Shown here one piece after another: positions 1-5,084 of a stretch of 7,977 nt of DNA. Position 1 is the first letter of the stretch. Every line of letters begins with the position of its first letter. This DNA is from an uncultured Clostridia bacterium. Lineage in GTDB: Bacteria > Bacillota > Clostridia > TANB77 > CAG-508. A program made the position numbers and the translations under genes. Where the stretch lies: assembly GCA_910589185.1 (NCBI GenBank), contig CAJUSU010000023.1, positions 15,459 through 23,435 of the forward strand. The letters run 5' to 3'. The notes under the pieces were generated by a model, which worked only from the letters and a program-made list of their open reading frames with translations, searched no databases and had not been told where the DNA came from.

Positions 1-54
1 TCCTTGTCTTTTAAAATAATTTAAATATTTGTTTCTTATTTCTATTGCTTTCAT
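1..54 (-). CDS. alaS: Alanyl-tRNA synthetase, N-terminal 18 codons (partial)
   Basis: The minus strand from an ATG at 54-52 reads MKAIEIRNKYLNYFKRQG to the window edge. This matches the start of bacterial alanyl-tRNA synthetases, where a conserved helix of the form (E)-(I/V)-R-x-x-(F/Y)-L-x-(F/Y)-F-x-x-x-G-H opens the class II aminoacylation domain. The enzyme charges tRNA-Ala with alanine in the cytoplasm. The start is supported by a GGGGAAG ribosome binding site about 6-8 bases upstream and by a good promoter at 111-139. Only the first 18 residues are visible, so no catalytic motif can be checked. The call rests on this short signature and on the common clostridial setting of alaS among translation genes. 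The gene has its own promoter inside the 3' end of the upstream Nudix region, although read-through from mtaB and the Nudix gene is possible. Confidence 0.72.
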   Translation of the reverse strand, partial: MKAIEIRNKYLNYFKRQG

Positions 55-110
55 AATTTCTTCCCCTTTTTTAGTAAACTATTTTGCTACTTTGACATAA
101 TCTGGTTAAA

Positions 111-139
111 ATTATATACTATGAATTACTAGAAATCAA
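111..139 (-). promoter_or_regulatory. Sigma-A type promoter for alaS
   Basis: On the minus strand a TTGATT -35 (139-134) is followed after 17 bases by a perfect TATAAT -10 (116-111). The expected start is near 104, giving an alaS leader of about 50 nt. The -35 lies just past the Nudix stop codon at 147-145. Confidence 0.6.
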
Positions 140-144
140 GATTT

Positions 145-612
145 CTAAAAAGAAATATTATGTTCTATTAAATTGAAGTAATAAATTTCTAAAGTAAATT
201 TAATTTCCTTTGTAATTTTAGGATTTCTCCTTACCTCTTCAATTGACTGCCATTTATAACATTCATGCTCACTTAATTTAATATTATTGACATTTTTTAC
301 TTTTACACTAAAATTATATTCTCTTGACTTCTTTCCACTTCTTGATTCATAATCAAAGCTATTAATATAATTTTCTATTCTTTCTACATTAAGATTCGTT
401 TCCTCTTTAATTTCTCTAGTTAAGGCTTCAACTATCGTTTCGTTTTCTTCCATATTTCCACTAGGTAATTCATCAATTCCGCCATAAAAATCATCTCGTT
501 TTCTAGTCAACAATAAAAATTCATTATTTTGATTTACTATAATTCCTCCTACAACGTTTTTTACTACTCCGTCCTTTTTTCCTTCCTCCATTAAAATCTC
601 ATAAAATTTCAT
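145..612 (-). CDS. Nudix (MutT-family) hydrolase
   Basis: This is a 155-residue cytoplasmic Nudix hydrolase. The family cleaves nucleoside diphosphates linked to another moiety, such as (d)NTPs, ADP-sugars or dinucleotides, using Mg2+. The Nudix box spans residues 52-74 in the form G-x5-E-x7-R-E-I-x-E-E-x-N-L: Gly52, Glu58, Arg66, Glu67, Glu70 and Glu71 are all present, so the metal-binding core is intact. The usual Gly near the end of the box is Asn73, a tolerated change. An ATG at 642 would give ten more residues but overlaps the mtaB end and has no ribosome binding site. The ATG at 612-610 has AGGGG eight bases upstream and leaves a 22-bp gap to mtaB, so I chose it. The gene is probably cotranscribed with mtaB. 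The substrate cannot be read from the sequence; no CoA-type or RppH-type accessory motif was recognised. Confidence 0.85.
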   Translation of the reverse strand: MKFYEILMEEGKKDGVVKNVVGGIIVNQNNEFLLLTRKRDDFYGGIDELPSGNMEENETIVEALTREIKEETNLNVERIENYINSFDYESRSGKKSREYNFSVKVKNVNNIKLSEHECYKWQSIEEVRRNPKITKEIKFTLEIYYFNLIEHNISF

Positions 613-634
613 ATTCTTTTCCCCTATATATTTT

Positions 635-1747
635 TTAATCATCTGCTAACGAACCTACTAATTCTAGTCCTTCTATTCCTGTTATCGTCACTTTTTGAAT
701 AGTATTTTCCAACTCTTCTTGTGTTTTTACTTTTACTACCATATAGTTTTTTGTATGTCCTTTGATATATTCTTTTTCCCTATCTTCTAACAAAACTTCT
801 ACTTGCTTTCCTATATATTGCTTTTGATATTCTGCCTCATTTTTGTCTGAAAGTGCCATTAGTTTGTCGCTTCTTTCTTCTTTGATATTTCCATCAATTT
901 GATTTGGCATTTTGGCGGCCACTGTACCGTTTCTTGGCGAATACTTAAAAATATGCATTTTATAGAATTTAATTCTCTCTAAAAATTCATAAGTCTTTTG
1001 AAATTCTTCCTCTGTTTCTCCTGGAAATCCTACAATTACATCTGTTGTTAAATGTACTTTTGGATACGCAGTTCTTAAAAGTTCTACACCTTTTTCGAAT
1101 TCTTCTGTTGTATATTTTCGATTCATCCTTTTTAATGTTTCATTATATCCACTTTGTAAGGATAAATGGAATTGGTCACATATTTTAGAAAGTTTTGATA
1201 ATCTCTTTACAAATTCTTCTGTCATTAATGTTGGCTCCAATGAACCTAAACGAATTCTTTCAATTCCCTCTACTTTTTGAATTTCTTCTAATAAATCGAT
1301 TAGCAAGAATTCCCTTTTGTCCATTTCATATTTTAAGTCATGTGAAATGTCTAAAACTGTATTTTCAGTAAAATCTTTTCCATAAGAAGCCAAATGAATT
1401 CCTGTTAATACGACTTCTTTAATTCCTTTTTGGGCAATCTCTGTTATTTCTTTCATTACCCATTCTGGTCTTCTGCTTCTAATACGTCCTCTAGCATAAG
1501 GAATAATACAATAAGAACAAAATTGATTACATCCATCTTGTACTTTGATAACTGCTCTTGTTTTTTCTGTATATGTTACTGTTCCAAATTCTACAAATTC
1601 TTCTTGTTTTGCCACATCTGAAACTTGCACTAATGTATTCTGCTTTATTCGGCTTAATTCCTCTACATATTCTACAATTTTGCTTTTTTCATTCACTCCT
1701 AAAATCAAGTCAATCTCAGGTATTTCTTCTAGCTTTTCTTTTGCCAC
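635..1747 (-). CDS. mtaB: MtaB C-terminal fragment (radical SAM and TRAM domains)
   Basis: This frame, openable only at a GTG (1747-1745) that is really an internal Val codon, encodes 370 residues. Cys73, Cys77 and Cys80 form the CX3CX2C motif that binds the SAM cluster. The TIM-barrel continues through the LTGIH and DVIVGFPGETEEEF motifs, and about the last 65 residues form the TRAM RNA-binding domain. No ribosome binding site precedes the GTG. The true frame runs upstream to at least 1762, where it carries the missing third cysteine of the N-terminal domain. It ends with TAA at 637-635. Confidence 0.75.
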   Translation of the reverse strand: MAKEKLEEIPEIDLILGVNEKSKIVEYVEELSRIKQNTLVQVSDVAKQEEFVEFGTVTYTEKTRAVIKVQDGCNQFCSYCIIPYARGRIRSRRPEWVMKEITEIAQKGIKEVVLTGIHLASYGKDFTENTVLDISHDLKYEMDKREFLLIDLLEEIQKVEGIERIRLGSLEPTLMTEEFVKRLSKLSKICDQFHLSLQSGYNETLKRMNRKYTTEEFEKGVELLRTAYPKVHLTTDVIVGFPGETEEEFQKTYEFLERIKFYKMHIFKYSPRNGTVAAKMPNQIDGNIKEERSDKLMALSDKNEAEYQKQYIGKQVEVLLEDREKEYIKGHTKNYMVVKVKTQEELENTIQKVTITGIEGLELVGSLADD

Positions 1748-1997
1748 TTGTACATAGCATCCGAACTGCTACAAGAATAGAGTCAGGGTTAATTTCCTTG
1801 ACTCTTCTTAACATCTGTCTTGATTTCTTATCTGCCATGTTTGTTACAGTACAAGTATTAATAACATAGATATCTGCTCTTTCTTCAAACTCTACTATTT
1901 CATATTCTGCTTCTATAAAACTTTGCATCATGGCATTAGTTTCATATTGATTTACTTTGCAACCTAAAGTGCAAAATGCTACTGTTCTTTGTTCCAT
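1716..1997 (-). CDS. mtaB: MtaB N-terminal fragment (UPF0004 domain, frameshifted)
   Basis: As written, the reading frame from the mtaB start encodes 93 residues. Residues 1-78 are genuine UPF0004 domain, containing two of the three cysteines that hold the auxiliary [4Fe-4S] cluster. Residues 79-93 are out of frame and unrelated to the family. The fragment lacks the third cluster cysteine, the radical-SAM domain and TRAM, so it cannot be active on its own. Confidence 0.7.
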   Translation of the reverse strand: MEQRTVAFCTLGCKVNQYETNAMMQSFIEAEYEIVEFEERADIYVINTCTVTNMADKKSRQMLRRVKEINPDSILVAVRMLCTSGKRKARRNT

Positions 1998-2028
1998 ATC
2001 TATTCCTTCTTTTATTTGTATTTCCTCT

Positions 2029-2057
2029 ATTATAGCTTGATTAAAAGCAAAAGTAAA
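2029..2057 (-). promoter_or_regulatory. Promoter for mtaB (and the Nudix gene)
   Basis: On the minus strand a perfect TATAAT -10 (2034-2029) lies 17 bases after a TTTACT -35 (2057-2052, four of six consensus bases). The expected start is near 2022, leaving a leader of about 25 nt before the mtaB ATG. It lies between the groEL terminator and mtaB, so mtaB is a separate transcription unit. Confidence 0.5.
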
Positions 2058-2069
2058 GTGCTAGTTCAA

Positions 2070-2125
2070 GGTCTGTCCCTAATATGGCAAAAGTGTCAGG
2101 AAAAGGAACGTCCCTAACCTGACAC
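2070..2125 (+). repeat. REP/MITE-like palindromic repeat, copy 1
   Basis: This 56-base unit aligns without gaps to 6879-6934. The last 31 bases, from TGTCAGG to CCTGACA, are identical in the two copies. The arms form a hairpin. The first half (2070-2092) is degenerate compared with the other copy. The element is non-coding and is probably a dispersed repeat mobilised in trans; no transposase is in the window. Confidence 0.75.
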
Positions 2126-2129
2126 TTTT
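2089..2129 (-). terminator. Terminator of groESL built from the repeat hairpin
   Basis: AAAAGTGTCAGG (2089-2100) pairs perfectly with CCTGACACTTTT (2118-2129), a 12-bp stem with a 17-base loop. On the minus strand the stem ends in TTTT, immediately after the groEL stop codon at 2135-2133. No other terminator follows groEL, so the repeat appears to serve as one. The T-tract is short, so efficiency is uncertain. Confidence 0.55.
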
Positions 2130-2132
2130 ATT

Positions 2133-3764
2133 TTAATACATTCCACTCATATCTTCATGGTCATCATGACCACATTTGCAAGATTCTGGTTCTTTTTTGT
2201 CTGTTACTAAACTTTCTGTTGTTAAAATCATAGATGCAATAGATACTGCATTTTGAATAGCACTTCTTGATACCTTTGTTGGATCTACAATTCCTGCTTT
2301 TTTCATGTCCACATAGGTTTCAGTTGCAGCATCAAATCCCACTCCAACTGGGCTATTTTTCACTTTTTCTAAGATAACAGATGGCTCTAATCCAGCATTG
2401 ACTGCAATTTGTCTTCCTGGCTCTTCTAATGCTCTTAAGATTATTTTTCCACCTATTTTTTCATCACCTTCTAAAGTTTCTACTGTTTTTGCTACTTTAG
2501 GAATGATATCAATATAAGCTGTTCCACCACCTGGTACAATTCCTTCTTCTACTGCTGCTTTTGTGGCAGATAGAGCATCTTCAATTCTTAATTTTCTGTC
2601 CTTCATTTCTACTTCTGTTGCAGCTCCAACGCCAATAACAGCTACACCACCAGCGATTTTTGCTAAACGTTCTTGTAAGTTTTCTTTTTCGAATGAGCTC
2701 TTTTCTTCTGCAATTTGTGCTTTCAATTGTGCTACTCTTGCGTCGATTTGAGCTTTGTCTCCCATACCATCTACAATAATAGTATTTTCTTTTTGTACTT
2801 TGATTTGTCTTGCTCTACCTAATTGTTCAATGGTAGTATCTTTCAATTCTAATCCTAAATCAGATGTGATAACTTCTCCACCTGTTAAAATGCTGATATC
2901 TTCTAGCATTTGTTTTCTCTTATCACCATATCCTGGTGCTTTTACTGCTACTACATTAATAACACCTCTTAATTTATTTAGAATTAAAGTTGATAATGCT
3001 TCTCCTTCAATATCATCACAAATGATAACTAATTTTCCAGATTGTTGCATTAAGCTTTCTAATAAAGGTAGAATTTCTTGAATATTGCTAATTTTCTTGT
3101 CTGTAATTAAAATATATGGATTATCTACAATTGCTTCCATTTTTTCAGTATCTGTTACCATATATGGTGAAACATAACCTTTATTGAATTGCATTCCTTC
3201 TACGACATCTAATTCTGTTTGAGATGTTTTTGATTCTTCAATGGTAATAACTCCATCTTTAGAAACTTTTTCCATTGCTTCTGAAATCAATTCTCCTACT
3301 TCATCATTATTGGCAGAAATACTTGCAACTCTTGCAATGTCTTCTTTTCCATTTACTTGAACACTACTTTCTTTTAATGCTTCTACAGCAGCATTCATGG
3401 TTTTATCCATACCTCTTTTAATTGCCATTGGGTCACCACCAGCTGCTACGTTTTTGACACCTTCACGAATCATGTTTTGTGCTAACACCATAGCAGTAGT
3501 TGTTCCATCTCCTGCTACATCATTTGTTTTGATAGATACTTCTTTTACAATTTGTGCTCCTATGTTTTCATATGGGTCATCTAATTCAATTTCTTTTGCA
3601 ATCGTAACACCGTCATTTGTGATTAATGGTGCACCGAACTTTTTATCTAATACAACATTTCTTCCTTTTGGTCCTAATGTTACTTTTACAGTATCTGCTA
3701 ATTTATTAACGCCATTTAATAGACTTTTTCTAGCGTCTTCTCCAAATTTTATCTCTTTAGCCAT
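2133..3764 (-). CDS. groEL: Chaperonin GroEL (Hsp60)
   Basis: This is the 543-residue 60-kDa chaperonin that forms a double seven-membered ring and folds proteins in an ATP-driven cycle with GroES in the cytoplasm. The N-terminal equatorial domain carries the nucleotide-binding signatures: VKVTLGPKGRNV near residue 27, Asp51 in TNDGVT, and the GDGTTTA loop at about 85-91 with the ATPase Asp86. The apical domain spans about 190-370. The second equatorial part contains AAVEEGIVPGGG. The start is fixed by an AAGGAGGA site a few bases before the ATG. The gene follows groES by 40 bp and shares its promoter and CIRCE. The C-terminal tail is odd: instead of the usual GGM repeats it has a Cys/His/Asp-rich stretch (CKCGHDDHED) before MSGMY. 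All catalytic residues look intact. Confidence 0.98.
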   Translation of the reverse strand: MAKEIKFGEDARKSLLNGVNKLADTVKVTLGPKGRNVVLDKKFGAPLITNDGVTIAKEIELDDPYENIGAQIVKEVSIKTNDVAGDGTTTAMVLAQNMIREGVKNVAAGGDPMAIKRGMDKTMNAAVEALKESSVQVNGKEDIARVASISANNDEVGELISEAMEKVSKDGVITIEESKTSQTELDVVEGMQFNKGYVSPYMVTDTEKMEAIVDNPYILITDKKISNIQEILPLLESLMQQSGKLVIICDDIEGEALSTLILNKLRGVINVVAVKAPGYGDKRKQMLEDISILTGGEVITSDLGLELKDTTIEQLGRARQIKVQKENTIIVDGMGDKAQIDARVAQLKAQIAEEKSSFEKENLQERLAKIAGGVAVIGVGAATEVEMKDRKLRIEDALSATKAAVEEGIVPGGGTAYIDIIPKVAKTVETLEGDEKIGGKIILRALEEPGRQIAVNAGLEPSVILEKVKNSPVGVGFDAATETYVDMKKAGIVDPTKVSRSAIQNAVSIASMILTTESLVTDKKEPESCKCGHDDHEDMSGMY

Positions 3765-3804
3765 GTTTTTTCCTCCTTCAAATTTATATACTTCTTGTGT
3801 CTCT

Positions 3805-4086
3805 TTACTCTGCTATTGCTAATATATCGCTTTCTTTTACGATAACGTAATCTTCGCTTTCATATTTTACAGTTGTTCCTGCATATTGATTTAGAACAAC
3901 TTTATCTCCTTCTTTTACTTGCATTGGAACTTTTTTTCCATCTTCTTCTATTCCCGGTCCAACTTTGATAACCTCTGCTATTTGAGATTTTTCTTCTGAT
4001 TTACTTGTAATGATGAGACCACTTTTGGTGGTTTCTTCTGCTTCTACCATTTTTACGACTACTCTGTTTCCTAATGGTTTTAACAT
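3805..4086 (-). CDS. groES: Co-chaperonin GroES (Hsp10)
   Basis: This is the 93-residue co-chaperonin that caps the GroEL ring as a heptamer. It begins LKPLGNRVVVK, the conserved first beta strand. The mobile loop that contacts GroEL lies at about residues 16-32 (TTKSGLIIT). The protein ends with the conserved YVIVKESDILAI region. The length is normal for the family. A strong AAGGAGGT site (4093-4100) precedes the ATG with about six bases of spacing. It is the first gene of the groES-groEL operon, and a degenerate CIRCE operator lies about 23 bp upstream, pointing to HrcA-controlled heat-shock expression. Confidence 0.98.
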   Translation of the reverse strand: MLKPLGNRVVVKMVEAEETTKSGLIITSKSEEKSQIAEVIKVGPGIEEDGKKVPMQVKEGDKVVLNQYAGTTVKYESEDYVIVKESDILAIAE

Positions 4087-4108
4087 AAAAATACCTCCTT
4101 TTTTACTT

Positions 4109-4135
4109 TTAACACTCTTTTCTATTCTATGCTAA
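4109..4135 (-). promoter_or_regulatory. CIRCE-type HrcA operator (degenerate)
   Basis: On the minus strand the site reads TTAGCATAG-N9-GAGTGTTAA. The CIRCE consensus is TTAGCACTC-N9-GAGTGCTAA, so one arm matches 8 of 9 bases and the other 6 of 9, with exactly the expected 9-base spacer and the expected place before groES. The three mismatches are clustered in the inner end of the upstream arm, so HrcA binding may be weaker than usual. Confidence 0.8.
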
Positions 4136-4157
4136 TCTCTAAGTTTTAGAAGTGCAA
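4129..4157 (-). promoter_or_regulatory. Possible groESL promoter
   Basis: A weak candidate: TTGCAC (4157-4152) followed after 17 bases by TAGCAT (4134-4129), which lies inside the upstream arm of the CIRCE. HrcA binding would then block RNA polymerase directly. Neither hexamer is close to consensus. A TAGAAT a few bases further downstream is an alternative -10. Confidence 0.35.
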
Positions 4158-4200
4158 AAGTGCTTGTATAGCATGTTTCGCCAACTTCTTAGTTTTTAAA

Positions 4201-4229
4201 ATTAGCAGTCTCTTTTTGAGACTGCTAAT
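4201..4229 (-). terminator. Terminator after the toxin gene
   Basis: A perfect 12-bp inverted repeat (ATTAGCAGTCTC / GAGACTGCTAAT) with a TTTTT loop lies 39 bases after the toxin stop codon. On the minus strand it is followed by TTT and then A residues, so the U-tract is short. It separates the toxin-antitoxin locus from the groES promoter. Confidence 0.65.
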
Positions 4230-4267
4230 ACTTTATACCCATTCATTTAAAATGTCAAGTATGTATT

Positions 4268-4769
4268 TTAATTTTTTACATTATTTTCACAATTTAATTC
4301 TTGCTTCATAATTTCTTCAATTAAGGTAATTTTTTGCTCAAAACGATTTGGATATTTACTTTCTGCTTGCAAAATTCGCCTCAATTTATATTTCACTATT
4401 TTATTTTGTTCTTTATCATGAATAACAAAATGTTTTCCATTTACAGTGTATGGCCTTTCAATATATTTTTCTATGATTGGAAAACATGAACTAATGCAAA
4501 AAACACACGGCATATTAGTATGCCCTATATGATAAAAACAGTTTTCTATTTTCTTGCCACTATTTATATATCTTTTTATTCTTTCCATGTTCTTTTCTTT
4601 TGTAATTTTGCTAGTCGGGATTGCCCAAAATAATTCTGGTACATATTTATCTTGAATACAGCAAAACGTTGGTCTAGCTTCTTGTTTATTTTGCTTAAAT
4701 TTGCAACCGATATTTTTCAAGCATCAAAAAATAAAGGTCTTTTACAATATATAAACCATCTTCTATCAT
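4268..4769 (-). pseudogene. Type III toxin (ToxN/CptN/TenpN-like endoribonuclease), frameshifted
   Basis: Type III toxins are small RNases held inactive by a repeat RNA. The ATG at 4769-4767 has AAGGAG 11 bases upstream and encodes MIEDGLYIVKDLYFLML before losing frame. The frame entered about 49 bases later continues KNIGCKFKQ to the stop at 4268. Removing one base between 4718 and 4722 joins them into a 166-residue protein, the usual size for this family. Features I read as family-like are an N-terminal IVKDLYF segment, an RPTFCCIQDK strand, a WAIPTSK motif at about residues 48-54 (compare the PLTSPK region of ToxN, which carries catalytic Thr/Ser/Lys), and CFPIIEKYI at about 95-103 (compare IPII in ToxN). 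As written only a TTG at 4720 could open the long part, with no ribosome binding site. The assignment is from remembered family patterns plus the repeat RNA upstream. The subfamily is unresolved; CptN or TenpN seems likeliest. Confidence 0.75.
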
Positions 4770-4780
4770 CTATTCAATTA

Positions 4781-4809
4781 CTCCTTTTTTATGGAAACTT
4801 TTCATAAAA
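4781..4809 (-). promoter_or_regulatory. Toxin ribosome binding site with adjacent hairpin
   Basis: The minus strand carries AAGGAG (4786-4781) before the toxin ATG. Just upstream, CTTTTATG-type arms (TTTTATG at 4809-4803 and CATAAAA at 4793-4787) form a 7-bp AT-rich hairpin ending against the ribosome binding site. It might limit toxin translation; this is inference. Confidence 0.4.
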
Positions 4810-4833
4810 GAACTTTATGAATTTATTAAGAAT

Positions 4834-4869
4834 AGGAAACTTCCCAAACTAAAATTTAGGAAGTTTTCT
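4834..4869 (-). terminator. Terminator-like hairpin between antitoxin and toxin
   Basis: An 11-bp stem (4834-4844 with 4859-4869, one mismatch, GGAAACTTCC-type arms) and a 14-base loop lie after the last repeat. The minus-strand tail is only moderately U-rich (TATTCTT), so termination would be partial. Type III loci usually carry such a leaky terminator here, which makes antitoxin RNA exceed toxin mRNA. Confidence 0.6.
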
Positions 4870-4874
4870 TCAAA

Positions 4875-4925
4875 CCAACTATTTATCACAACGCGAACTG
4901 TTGGTAGTGCGTTTTTTCTATCGAG
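4875..4925 (-). repeat. Antitoxin repeat unit (toxin-proximal)
   Basis: In plus coordinates CCAAC (4875-4879) pairs with GTTGG (4900-4904), and AACGC (4890-4894) pairs with GCGTT (4909-4913); the pairings interleave. Over 42 bases this unit differs from the neighbouring one at only four positions, all outside the four stem segments. Confidence 0.85.
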
Positions 4926-4976
4926 CCAACTATTTATCACAACGCAAATTGTTGGCAATGCGTTTTTCCTTCTAAT
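4926..4976 (-). repeat. Antitoxin repeat unit (promoter-proximal)
   Basis: In plus coordinates CCAAC (4926-4930) pairs with GTTGG (4951-4955), and AACGC (4941-4945) with GCGTT (4960-4964). In this unit the second stem can extend by one further A-T pair. The last nine bases of the 51-base period are poorly conserved between the two units. Confidence 0.85.
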
Positions 4977-5000
4977 AGGAATTCTTTTATGCCTATTTTT

Positions 5001-5029
5001 ATTATAGACGTTTTTTGTTTTAATTTCAA
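5001..5029 (-). promoter_or_regulatory. Promoter of the toxin-antitoxin locus
   Basis: A TTGAAA -35 (5029-5024) and a perfect TATAAT -10 (5006-5001) are separated by exactly 17 bases on the minus strand. Transcription would begin near 4994-4993, about 18 bases before the first repeat. It lies between the pyrG stop codon and the repeats. Confidence 0.8.
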
Positions 5030-5084
5030 GTATTTTTTGCTTATTTTTCCACTTTTCATCGCAATTTTCGACATATTTCTACAA

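Larger units (their letters stand above)
635..1997 (-). pseudogene. mtaB: tRNA t6A37 methylthiotransferase MtaB, split by a one-base insertion
   Basis: MtaB is a radical-SAM enzyme that adds a methylthio group to N6-threonylcarbamoyladenosine at position 37 of tRNAs reading ANN codons, stabilising codon pairing. Here the gene is in two frames. The first 78 codons (1997-1764) encode the N-terminal UPF0004 domain with cluster cysteines Cys13 (LGCKVNQ) and Cys49 (INTCTVTN). Removing one base at about 1763-1764 joins this to a GCY motif, giving the third cluster cysteine (Cys80), and then to the rest: the radical-SAM motif CNQFCSYC, an IVGFPGET-type motif, and a C-terminal TRAM domain. The repaired protein is 453 residues, close to B. 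subtilis MtaB (YqeV). An insertion of about 20 residues follows the TGIH motif. A ribosome binding site AAGGA precedes the ATG by six bases, and a promoter lies at 2029-2057. The break could be a true mutation or a sequence error; all other motifs are conserved, which suggests recent loss or an error. Confidence 0.88.
4830..4994 (-). ncRNA. Type III antitoxin RNA with two pseudoknot repeats
   Basis: The predicted transcript starts near 4994 from the promoter at 5001-5029, runs through two 51-nt tandem repeats (4976-4926, then 4925-4875), and reaches a hairpin at 4834-4869. In each repeat four short segments alternate in the order AACGC, CCAAC, GCGTT, GTTGG on the RNA: the first pairs with the third and the second with the fourth. 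Interleaved pairing of this kind is an H-type pseudoknot, the fold of ToxI, CptI and TenpI antitoxins. An A-rich run (AAAAA) sits at each repeat boundary, where such toxins cut their own precursor. There is no open reading frame or spacer, and the RNA lies immediately upstream of the toxin gene on the same strand. The antitoxin role is inferred from architecture. Confidence 0.78.

Noticed and set aside
130..147. Inverted repeat TAGAAATC-AA-GATTTCTA as a Nudix terminator
   Set aside because: The stem is AT-rich, the loop is only two bases, no T-tract follows on the minus strand, and it overlaps the alaS -35.
613..642. Ten-residue longer Nudix protein starting at 642
   Set aside because: It overlaps the mtaB stop and lacks a ribosome binding site, while the ATG at 612 has AGGGG at good spacing.
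1745..1770. Programmed +1 frameshift in mtaB
   Set aside because: A rare CGG codon is suggestive, but MtaB is not known to use frameshifting and no slippery pattern, stop codon or stimulatory structure is evident.
1430..1869. Plus-strand open frames inside mtaB
   Set aside because: They mirror the coding strand of mtaB, have no ribosome binding site or family resemblance, and overlap one another.
2563..3822. Plus-strand open frames opposite groEL
   Set aside because: Antisense shadows of a highly conserved gene with no own signals.
4713..4726. Programmed frameshift controlling the toxin
   Set aside because: The ATG CTT GAA AAA context has no recognised +1 slippery site; a mutation or sequence error is simpler.
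4875..4976. CRISPR-like array
   Set aside because: Only two directly abutting copies without spacers, no cas genes, and internal pseudoknot pairing explains them better.
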